Source: Thermoplasmata archaeon
Lineage (GTDB): Archaea > Thermoplasmatota > JAKEGO01
NCBI GenBank assembly: GCA_022615805.1
Contig: JAKEGO010000071.1
Span: 1-9,648 of the forward strand
DNA: 9,648 nucleotides
Reading direction: 5' to 3'
Shown here: positions 1 to 6,900 of the stretch, one piece after another
Layout: each line of letters opens with the position of its first letter
Position numbering within the stretch: position 1 is the first letter of the stretch
Notes under the pieces: model-generated
Database searches by the model: none
Told to the model about the DNA's origin: nothing
What the model saw: only the letters and a program-made list of their open reading frames with translations
Program-made: the position numbers and the translations under genes

Positions 1-315
1 AACCTTGCGGCTGGGCTCCACACCCTCGTCCTGATGGACATCGACGGCGACCGCATGCTCACCGCCCCAGAGGCCCTGGGATACCTGCTCGAGGTCGACC
101 GCGAGAAAGGCGCGGGCGCCATAGACGAGGACACCCTGGTCGCCGCGGTCGCACGTGCGGGCGCGAGCGACCAGACGGCCGTCGCCGGCCCTCTGTCCCG
201 GGTGAGGGATACCGACATCGGACCGCCCCCCCATACGGTCGTGGTCATAGCGCCCCTTCATTTCATGGAGGAGGAGTCGTTGCGCCGCTTCGCCATTTTT
301 ACTCGGGACGGTTAG
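1..315 (+). CDS. dphB: Diphthine synthase, C-terminal part (5' end outside window)
   Basis: The frame is open from base 1 to the TAG at 313-315, so this is the last 104 residues of a longer protein; the internal ATG at 34 is not the start. Diphthine synthase uses S-adenosylmethionine to methylate the modified histidine of elongation factor 2 on the way to diphthamide, in the cytoplasm. Recognition is from recalled archaeal DphB sequences. The order of conserved blocks agrees: GLHTLVLMDI, then a T-x-x-EAL-x-x-LLEV helix, then DEDTLVAAVARAGASDQ, then a G-PPPH-TVVV strand, then PLHFMEEESLRRFA close to the C-terminus. Full-length DphB is about 260 residues, so roughly 155 are missing on the left. 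The family is a two-domain SAM methyltransferase of the precorrin-methylase fold and this is its second domain. It is typical of archaea and eukaryotes, which helps place the organism. The next gene is convergent, so it ends its transcript here. Confidence 0.9.
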   Translation, partial: NLAAGLHTLVLMDIDGDRMLTAPEALGYLLEVDREKGAGAIDEDTLVAAVARAGASDQTAVAGPLSRVRDTDIGPPPHTVVVIAPLHFMEEESLRRFAIFTRDG

Positions 316-527
316 GACGAGATCTAGCGGATGAGCCCTGTGGGATAAATGGTGAATGTGAATTGCCCCTTGGAGATGGACATCGCATGCCGCGGTGGTC
401 TGGACAGCATTGTCCATTTGACCCGAGGGGAGAGCCTGTTCGCAGATGGTTCAGTGAATCACGGTCCCGTCCCAGCCCGGCGCTCAGCGGCTTGCAGATC
501 TGAAACCCCGGCGGACGGGCGGCGTCG
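316..527. other. Gap between convergent genes, no gene supported
   Basis: This stretch separates the end of dphB from the end of the lipoprotein gene on the other strand. A 62-codon open frame (349-537, +) is present, but it has low-complexity, Arg-rich content at its end, no Shine-Dalgarno sequence and overlaps the lipoprotein stop, so I do not call it. A small perfect hairpin lies at 401-416 (TGGACA, loop GCAT, TGTCCA). Its role, if any, is unknown, and archaeal termination relies on T-tracts rather than hairpins. No clear T-tract is seen. Confidence 0.5.
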
Positions 528-1163
528 TCACCTGTAATAGGCCTCGCGGATCGACGTCCTCACGTAGAACTCGTCGTGGTATTCCGCCTCTCCGAATCCC
601 GGGATGATGGCGGTGCCCCCGTATCCGCGCGACTTAATGGACAACAGCCAACGGCCCGGTTCCGGAAGGAGGACGAACTCCTGTACGTCCCCGTCGGTCG
701 TGTCCGTGTAGGTGACGTTGACCTCCACGTTATCTCCCGGGTCTATCAGGGTGACCTCCAGGTACCTCTCGAGGGTCCTGAGGAAATGGACGTAATCCTC
801 GTAACCCGTGCCATTTGCCTGTTCCTCGATCTCCTCCCAGAACATCTCGTCCGGGCTCATCATCGTCAAGTTGAACGACAACGTGATACGGGTCGAGTCC
901 TTCTTGACATGGAAATAGTACTCCCAGTACATGTCGGTCGGCGGCTCGTCCGGGTTGCCCGACACAAGGTAGTCGAGGATGTCCTGGGCGGTGATATCGT
1001 ATGCCCAGTACTGCGATGGGCCGTCCACGTCGTGGTACCCCACCTTCACCTTGTCGATGCCCATGACGAGGTCCTTCCAGGTCCGAGCGTCGAGGCATCC
1101 CGACGAGGGCATCACGAATAGCGCAACTACCAGCAATGCAAGCAGGGTCCGGCGGCCGTTCAT
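528..1163 (-). CDS. Small secreted lipoprotein of unknown function
   Basis: A 211-residue protein starting with a basic n-region (MNGRR), a hydrophobic core at residues 6-18 and a lipobox-like SSGC ending at Cys23, so it is probably lipid-anchored on the outer face of the membrane. After the anchor there is an acidic, aromatic-rich domain (residues 24-211) with alternating hydrophobic strands, for example VEVNVTYTDTTDG and RWLLSIKSRG, suggesting a single beta-sandwich. Three N-x-S/T sequons (N98, N117, N149) would be available for glycosylation. I do not recognise the family and assign no ligand. The start is fixed by a TATA-like box at 1185-1200 whose last base lies 24 nt from the ATG, implying a leaderless mRNA. 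It is transcribed divergently from the glycosyltransferase and the two promoters are nearly identical in sequence and spacing. An overlapping plus-strand frame (576-1121) is a GC-rich shadow. Confidence 0.85.
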   Translation of the reverse strand: MNGRRTLLALLVVALFVMPSSGCLDARTWKDLVMGIDKVKVGYHDVDGPSQYWAYDITAQDILDYLVSGNPDEPPTDMYWEYYFHVKKDSTRITLSFNLTMMSPDEMFWEEIEEQANGTGYEDYVHFLRTLERYLEVTLIDPGDNVEVNVTYTDTTDGDVQEFVLLPEPGRWLLSIKSRGYGGTAIIPGFGEAEYHDEFYVRTSIREAYYR

Positions 1164-1183
1164 CGCATCTTACTATGTGCTCT

Positions 1184-1200
1184 CGGTTAAAATATCTTCC
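1184..1200 (-). promoter_or_regulatory. Archaeal-type promoter of the lipoprotein gene
   Basis: Read on the minus strand the site is GGAAGATATTTTAACCG. The purine-rich GGAAGA could be the TFB-recognition element and ATATTTTAA the TATA box. The last A of TTAA (1187) is 24 nt from the ATG at 1163, so transcription should begin at or next to the start codon. The site closely matches the glycosyltransferase promoter at 1304-1320. Confidence 0.75.
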
Positions 1201-1303
1201 GTTTGTCGCTGGACGTTCCGGGACCCGGTAAGGGCGCGCCCGCCCCCCGACGGTATGGAAACGAACAGCCGATTGGGAAGGGGAATCGTACCGAGATCGG
1301 CAA

Positions 1304-1320
1304 GGGAAGATACTTAACCG
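1304..1320 (+). promoter_or_regulatory. Archaeal-type promoter of the glycosyltransferase gene
   Basis: The site GGGAAGATACTTAACCG nearly repeats the lipoprotein promoter on the opposite strand. The last A of TTAA (1317) is 24 nt from the ATG at 1341, which selects that codon as the start and implies a leaderless message. Bases 1201-1303 between the two promoters are GC-rich and contain the palindrome GGGCGCGCCC (1232-1241), with no other signal I can support. Confidence 0.75.
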
Positions 1321-1340
1321 CCCCTGTCCCTCGCTTGTGG

Positions 1341-2555
1341 ATGTTCGGACCGGTCTGGGCCTGGATCGCCATCGCGGCTTTCTCCGCTTACTGCGCTGGC
1401 TCCTTCGCGCAGCTACTCCACCACCGGCGCTACTCGAAGGCGGGCGACCCGGCGTTCCCCGCGGTCGATGTCCCTGCGAGCGTCATCATGGGCATACGCT
1501 CCGAACATCCCGATCTCGAGAGGTTCATACGGAGCGTCTGCGATCAGGACTACCATGATTTCGAGGTCCTGCTGGTGTCGAACGTCCCAGACGAACCCGG
1601 GGCGGCCGTCGGCGCCGCTCTTGCATCCGAGTACCCTCACGTCAGGCACGTCCTCGCCGGTCCTCACGATCCGGCCGTGCTGGTCGGGAAGAACCACGCG
1701 CTCCTGGCTGGCATCGTCAACGCCGCCCACGACGTCCTGGTGTTCTGCGACGCGGACGTGGTCTTCGAGCCGCAGTGGCTCCAGAAGATGGTCTCCCCGC
1801 TGGGCCGCGACGTCGGGGGCAGGACGGTCCACGCCGTCGGCGGGCCGATCTTCATCCTCCCGAGGAACCGCCTCGGGAGGGCGTTCGCCCTCGGTTCGAA
1901 CGTGATAACCTACCTCGCGTCCTACGCCCGCGAGCGTCAGTTGTTCCCCGCCTACGTCAGCGGCCACACAATGGCGGTCGGCAGGGACATCGTGATGACC
2001 GAGGTCGCACCCTACTGGGCCAGGGCGTACAACGACGACCTCATCCTCGCCTACGTCCTCAGGGCGAGGGGCATGAGCCTCTACTACAGGCGCGACGCCG
2101 TGCTGCGGCCAGAGGAGGACACGTCCTCGTGGCGGGGCCTCCGGGACAAGATGGTCCGGTGGGCGATAACGGTCAGACGTTTCCAGCACCCGGACATGAA
2201 GCGCGAGACCACGCTGGGGATAGCACTCAACGCGCAATTCGTGGTCGGCCCGCTTCTAGCCGCCGTCCTGTTCCTGGTCGGATTCCCCCTCCTGGGCCTC
2301 ATCGCACTCGCCATCGCGTGGACGCAGGTGGTCGTCTTCAGGTACATATTGGCGCGCCGCATCGGCGAGAGGTACGGCGGCCTCCTCCTCCTGGCCCCGG
2401 CCTTCTACCTCTTCTTCGGAGCGTTCTTCATGCACCACTACCTATGGGGGCGGCGCTTCCACTGGGGGTCCAGCGACTACAAAGTGGAGGGGTCCTTCAC
2501 GATGGATTCCCCTCGCGACGACGAATGGATGGCGAGATACCCCAGCCGCGATTGA
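1341..2555 (+). CDS. Membrane glycosyltransferase, GT2/GT21-like (ceramide glucosyltransferase/HpnI type)
   Basis: A 404-residue membrane enzyme expected to transfer a sugar from a nucleotide donor to a lipid on the cytoplasmic face. The start at 1341 is preferred over an in-frame ATG at 1203, because the latter would place the promoter inside the gene and add 46 polar residues before the first membrane helix. An N-terminal helix (residues 3-22) precedes a GT-A domain: PASVIMGIRSEHPDLE (46-61), QDYHDFEVLLVSN (69-81), donor/metal motif FCDADV (135-140), acceptor/base motif NDDLIL (231-236), and KMVRW (270-274) in the place of the (Q/R)xxRW motif. Hydrophobic segments at about 296-316, 317-335 and 346-366 anchor the C-terminus, which ends in a short polar tail. 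The layout matches ceramide glucosyltransferase-like enzymes, but archaea lack ceramide, so the acceptor lipid is unknown. It could also be a general processive GT2 enzyme. It is followed by a leader and a small regulator on the same strand. Confidence 0.85.
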   Translation: MFGPVWAWIAIAAFSAYCAGSFAQLLHHRRYSKAGDPAFPAVDVPASVIMGIRSEHPDLERFIRSVCDQDYHDFEVLLVSNVPDEPGAAVGAALASEYPHVRHVLAGPHDPAVLVGKNHALLAGIVNAAHDVLVFCDADVVFEPQWLQKMVSPLGRDVGGRTVHAVGGPIFILPRNRLGRAFALGSNVITYLASYARERQLFPAYVSGHTMAVGRDIVMTEVAPYWARAYNDDLILAYVLRARGMSLYYRRDAVLRPEEDTSSWRGLRDKMVRWAITVRRFQHPDMKRETTLGIALNAQFVVGPLLAAVLFLVGFPLLGLIALAIAWTQVVVFRYILARRIGERYGGLLLLAPAFYLFFGAFFMHHYLWGRRFHWGSSDYKVEGSFTMDSPRDDEWMARYPSRD

Positions 2556-2673
2556 TGCGGGCCGTCGCCCAGGGGACCCGATCCGCACCTTCCGCCGCAC
2601 CGATCGGGCCATGCGCGGATCCCAGGTCCAATGGACACGGCCGTGGGCAAGGGATGCAAATAACCACATTGCC

Positions 2674-2681
2674 TTTATATA
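2674..2681 (+). promoter_or_regulatory. TATA box of the winged-helix regulator gene
   Basis: TTTATATA is the best match to an archaeal TATA box in the window. It stands out against GC-rich flanks and is far from the ATG at 2820, so this transcript should have a real 5' leader. Confidence 0.7.
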
Positions 2682-2806
2682 GCGAGGCTGCGAACGAGAA
2701 CGCAGGGACCGGAGAATGCGGCCGTTCGAAGGGTCGCGGGCAGACCGCGAGGGCCATCGCCTTGGTGGGCAGGGGTCTGGGTCAGGTTGCTCTCCGCGCG
2801 TTCGAC

Positions 2807-2811
2807 GGAGG
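2807..2811 (+). promoter_or_regulatory. Shine-Dalgarno sequence that selects the start at 2820
   Basis: GGAGG lies 8 nt before the ATG at 2820. It favours that codon over the in-frame ATG at 2787, which has no such site. The ATG at 2812 opens only three codons. Confidence 0.75.
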
Positions 2812-2819
2812 ATGCACGT

Positions 2820-3104
2820 ATGACGGACTTCGATATCGAGGAAAGGCACAGGGAGATCCTGATGGCGATGGCTGCGCAACCGGACGGGTGCGTTTTCCTG
2901 CCGCGGCTCGAGTCCCTCATGGCCAAGACGGTCGAGGGATTCGCCTCCGAGCTCTACGACCTGGAACGAGAGGGATTGATCAGGCGAGAGAACGGTTCGG
3001 ACGTCATCTGCCTGTCGTACTCGGCCCATTCCCAGTTCCAGATAACGGAGCGGGGTATCGATGCCATGAAGGGAGGCGGGCCGAGGAAGGGCATGCGCCG
3101 CTGA
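2820..3104 (+). CDS. Small winged-helix DNA-binding protein
   Basis: A 94-residue protein with the outline of a single winged-helix domain. A first helix (residues 5-20, EERHREILMAMAAQ) is followed by a variable turn and a second helix (26-35). The putative recognition helix is TVEGFASELYDLEREGLI (37-54); the L-x-x-LEREGLI pattern is typical of PadR/MarR-like regulators. A wing of two strands follows (residues 55-76), ending FQITERGIDAM, the usual last-helix signature. A short basic tail (GPRKGMRR) could contact DNA. It is likely a transcription factor; the target is unknown, and self-regulation is possible because an inverted repeat lies at its own start site. The gene faces the HAD phosphatase gene, with 49 bp between the two stops. 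No effector domain is present. There is no sign that it belongs to the glycosyltransferase transcript, since it has its own TATA box and leader. Confidence 0.75.
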   Translation: MTDFDIEERHREILMAMAAQPDGCVFLPRLESLMAKTVEGFASELYDLEREGLIRRENGSDVICLSYSAHSQFQITERGIDAMKGGGPRKGMRR

Positions 3105-3153
3105 TCCGGACTCCCGAGGGCCGCTCGACCGGGACACGCCAGAAGCCCCGATC

Positions 3154-3924
3154 CTATGGGCCCGGGAGCCCGTGTCCTCCTGAGCGATCCGCTTTGCTGG
3201 CACGGTGTCTCCTGTACACTTCCTGGACCCTCAGGACGTCCGCTTCTGCCTCCAGCCTCTCCCGCCTGGAGGGCGCCAGCGACTCTGGCCTGAGGTATTC
3301 AAGTATGTCGGAGAGGTCGGCGGAGAAGACGGTCCGCGTGGCCCCCTCGGACACGACCCGGTCCCTCGGATTGAAGGCGATCGATAGGTCGCTCACGAGG
3401 AACATCGCGATGTCCACCGCCGAATCGCCGACGGACGCGAGCCACGCGTCCATCCCTGCCATCCTCGATATCGCCACGGCGAGCGGCGCCCGCTTGTTCA
3501 GGAGGGGCACCCTAAGTACGCCCCTGCCGGTCAAGCGCCCGTCCTCGAAGGTCTCCAGGCCGTTCGCCAGGATGGCGTCTATCCCGACCTCCGCGCCTAT
3601 CCTATTGGCGAGTATGTCGAGCCCGCCGCTGACGATGACGGTGAGGAACCCTCGGCGCCTGAGCTCCCCGATGGTCCGTTCTGCACCTTCGTGGAGCTCC
3701 ACGCGGTCGAGGACCTCCTCGACCTGGTCCACGTGGTCCACCCCTCTGTCGAGCCAGAGCGCGATGTCGCTCCTCATGAACTCGTGGTCGTCGATGCGCC
3801 CCGTCGTGAAGGCCTCGTACCCTGCCTCGTTATCCGTGCCGAGGGCGGAGTGGACGCTGACCCAGGAGCTCTGTCCCTCGACGAGGACGCCGTCCATGTC
3901 GAAGGCGACGACCCTTCCCGTCAT
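3154..3924 (-). CDS. HAD-superfamily phosphatase, SerB-like
   Basis: A 256-residue cytoplasmic hydrolase with all four HAD signatures: motif I DMDGVL (residues 9-14, nucleophile D9 and acid D11), motif II VSGG (98-101), the motif III lysine K144 in NKRAPLA, and motif IV GDSAVDIAM (166-174, metal ligands D167 and D171). A helical cap between motifs I and II (about 20-80) and the order of motifs match the phosphoserine phosphatase (HAD-IB) group. It probably removes phosphate from a small phosphorylated metabolite. Serine synthesis is possible, but the substrate cannot be fixed from the sequence and many archaeal relatives act on other compounds. After the core, residues 210-256 form a charged Arg/Glu-rich extension, longer than in a minimal SerB. 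The start at 3924 follows a TATA-like box at 3945-3957. The gene lies 62 bp downstream of the giant protein gene on the same strand, with its own promoter. Confidence 0.85.
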   Translation of the reverse strand: MTGRVVAFDMDGVLVEGQSSWVSVHSALGTDNEAGYEAFTTGRIDDHEFMRSDIALWLDRGVDHVDQVEEVLDRVELHEGAERTIGELRRRGFLTVIVSGGLDILANRIGAEVGIDAILANGLETFEDGRLTGRGVLRVPLLNKRAPLAVAISRMAGMDAWLASVGDSAVDIAMFLVSDLSIAFNPRDRVVSEGATRTVFSADLSDILEYLRPESLAPSRRERLEAEADVLRVQEVYRRHRASKADRSGGHGLPGP

Positions 3925-3944
3925 GCTCCGGGAAAAGGCCCACG

Positions 3945-3957
3945 CGTTAAAAGGTTA
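3945..3957 (-). promoter_or_regulatory. Archaeal-type promoter of the HAD phosphatase gene
   Basis: On the minus strand the site reads TAACCTTTTAACG. The last A of TTAA (3947) is 23 nt from the ATG at 3924, again implying a leaderless message. It sits in the 62-bp gap after the giant gene's stop, so the phosphatase need not depend on read-through. Confidence 0.65.
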
Positions 3958-3986
3958 TGCGGCGCTGGACGGGTGCGGGCAGCCGG

Positions 3987-6900
3987 TCAACGGGAAGTTC
4001 CGCGATCCTCTTCGACGACCACGACGTCTTCCACGACCTCGACGGCGTCAGGCAGGGCGACGACCTCGACCGCCGGTCCCAGCGCCGCGTGGGAGATCGC
4101 CGTGGACCCGGAGGCGCCGTACTGCCGTATGACGATCCGGGCGGCATGGGCTGCATCGACCCCCGCCCCGGTGGGCCTGGCGATGGCAGCGACGGGAACC
4201 GCCTGGGGGACACCGATCGCGCCCTGTCCGAGGATGGTCGGGGTCGTCCTCGGGACGGCAGGCGGCGCACCGGGAGCGGCGTTTACCGATGATGGCGTCG
4301 TCGCCGGGGCATAGACGGGTGCGGCAATGGGCAGCGGGGATGCCGCGGGCGCCGTATCGACGGTGAAGGCTGCGACATCCCTGCGGGCTTTTCTCGCCCT
4401 GATGGCCACCACTGCTGCCAGGGCCATCGCCGCGAGGGCTGCCGCCGCCACGTAGGCGGCCAACGGGAGGCCGTCGGCTTCGTCCTCCGGTGCGGGGTCG
4501 ACTCGGAAGGCCCTCGTGCCGATCGCCGCGGAGCCGTGGGAGTCGACGACGTGGACCCTGAAAGTATATGTCCCGACCGTGAGCACCTCCGTCGTCAGCC
4601 AGGTTCCGACCGAACCGCCGCTCCAGTCCAGGGTTCCGTTGCCGAAGGTCATGACGAGCGTCCCGTCAGAGGTCAGGACCTCCGCGAACACTGCGACGAT
4701 ATCGTCGATGCCGTTCGGATCGGAGACCGTAAAGGCCACCCATCCGCTCGAGCCGAGCGCGAGCCGCGCCGGGAAATCGGTGAAGGTGACGATGGGGTCA
4801 CCGTTCGGGTCATCAGGGAAGTTGTCTATCGTGACAGAGATGGAGACAGTGGTCACGTGATCGGCGCCGTCCATCGCCCTCGCGCCGATCTCATGCACGC
4901 CATCCTGGACGGTCGTGGTGTCCCATTCGTACACCCAGTCATGGGTCCCGGACGCCGCGGTCCATGATCCGCCGACGAATACCTCTACGGACTCGACGCC
5001 AACGTCATCCGCAGCGGTGCCAGCGATGACGATGTCGCCTGCGAGGACGCTTCCGTCGGCCGGGGCGGAGATATCGATGGAGGGCGGAAGGTCGGTCGCG
5101 CCGTTGTCCACCGTGACCTCGATCTCCTCCGTGCCGACGGCATCGGCATGGTCCTCGACCCTGACGCGGATCGCGACGTCGCCGTCGGGGACCGCCGTCG
5201 TGTCCCAGAGATAGGACCAGGTGTGCGTCCCATCGGCGAGCCCGTATGGCTCGTCTCCGATCCGGACCCTCACCCGGACGATATCGTCGTTCCCGTCCTC
5301 GTCGGACGCGTAACCCCTGATGGTGACCGTGCCCTTGACCATCGACCCTCCCCGCGGCCGGTCGACCTCGACGGTAGGAGCGACGTTCTCCCCCGGCTGC
5401 GGGTGGCTGATGGTCACAGTTCCCGGCGAGCAGGACCTGTTCGTCGCGCCGCGCTCGTCCCGCACCTCGCCGACGACGTAGTACTTCCCCTCAGGCACCC
5501 CCGAGGTGTCCCATCTGTAACGCCCGGGGGAGGCGTCGCCCTCCCAGATGGCCTCCTGATCTTCCGGGCTCCCGTCCTCGTCGTAGAAGAGCTTGATGTC
5601 CACTTCATCACCGTCATCGTCGCCTGCCTCCCACACGATGTCGTATGAGGCGTTCGCGATGTCGTTCGTCCCGTTCGGCTCGAGGATGACGATGGATGGG
5701 CGGTGGTTCTCCGGCGCTCCGGCGTGCCTTACCTCGACAGGCCCCGGGCCGTACGTCCCGACGTCGTACCTGATGTCGCGGAGGACGGCGAAGACGTAGT
5801 AGTCGCCATCTTCCAGTTCCCGCAGGTCCCACAGGAAGGCGCCATCGTTCGGGACGTCCTCCCGGATGGGCGAGAGCCCTTCCGAGCTGTCGGTGTCGGA
5901 ATCGTACCAGAGGTCGAGGGTGGCGCTCGCAGAGGCGTTCGCCGATCGCCACTCGACGGTGACGTTCTCGTCGGCCTCGATACCGGCGTGTCCGGGGGTC
6001 GTCACCTGCAACGCGGGCGGGTGGTCGATCTCGACCGGACCTCCGGTATCGTTCGCCGTTCCGCCCCTGCCGTCGGAAGCCTCTAAGATGATGAGGTAGT
6101 GGCCCTCATCGACCTGGCGGGTGGACCAGGTGTGGTCCCCCGTCGGGCTCAGGTCAGCGGCGATCAGGCGCCTCGTCGCCGGGTCCCATGGCTCCATCGC
6201 GTAAAGGTCCAGCACGATGGGGTCCGCATCTGGGTCGCTCGCGTTCCAGCTCACGACGAAGGTGCGGTCAGCGACGTCATCGTACCCGTCGGGCTCCAGG
6301 ATGGTTACAGTAGGCGGCCCGTTCGGTGCGTTCACGATCTCGACCGTAACCTCATCGTGACTGAAGGGGAGGTATCCCACTGTCGCACGGGCAATGATGG
6401 TATACGTCCCGTTCGGCAGGTCCCTGGTGTCCCATTCGAACGTCCACAGCGCCGACCCGACGGCATCGTGCCACGTGCTGCCGTTGTCCACGCTGACCTC
6501 GACGGAGAGTGTGACGTTGACGTTGGACCCGGCCATGCCTCCGATGATGGTCCGGCCGGTCACGTTCTCCCCGCTCCCGGGGGTCAGGATGGCGACCCAG
6601 TGCAAGACCATCCTGTTGAGGTAGACCACGTCCTTCCCCGAGAGCGACGATGTCCCGTAGTTGGCGACCGCCAGCTCGGGATAGCCGTCGAGGTTCATGT
6701 CGCCGAAGGCGCACCTTCGCGAGCTCCGCCTGTCCTCGCTCTCCCACGCTGGCTGGTCGTCGAGTTCGCCACCGTCGTTGAGGATCACGTACACCGGGTC
6801 GGGGTTGGCGGAGTCGTATGTGCTGACGGCGATGTCGGGGAACCCGTCGCCGTTGACGTCGGCGACATCGCAGGCGACCGGCCCCATGATGTTCGCCGAC

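Larger units (their letters stand above)
2556..2819 (+). promoter_or_regulatory. Intergenic and leader region before the winged-helix gene
   Basis: The first ~118 bp after the glycosyltransferase stop show nothing clear. A TATA box follows at 2674-2681, so transcription should begin near 2703-2706, giving a leader of about 115 nt. That leader carries an inverted repeat CTGCG-N8-CGCAG (2688-2705) at the expected start, a perfect hairpin TCGCGG-GCAGA-CCGCGA (2734-2750), a possible 35-codon frame (2716-2823) and a Shine-Dalgarno site (2807-2811). The long leader contrasts with the leaderless genes around it. Confidence 0.5.

Noticed and set aside
349..537. 62-codon frame between dphB and the lipoprotein gene
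   Set aside because: No ribosome-binding site, no recognisable protein features, and its end overlaps the lipoprotein gene on the other strand.
1203..1340. Upstream in-frame start for the glycosyltransferase
   Set aside because: It would add 46 polar, Gly/Arg-rich residues before the first membrane helix and put the promoter at 1304-1320 inside the gene.
1775..4132. 785-codon open frame on the plus strand
   Set aside because: It runs through the glycosyltransferase in another frame, the intergenic leader, and then opposite the HAD gene. Its translation is Arg/Pro-rich low complexity, as expected for a GC-rich shadow.
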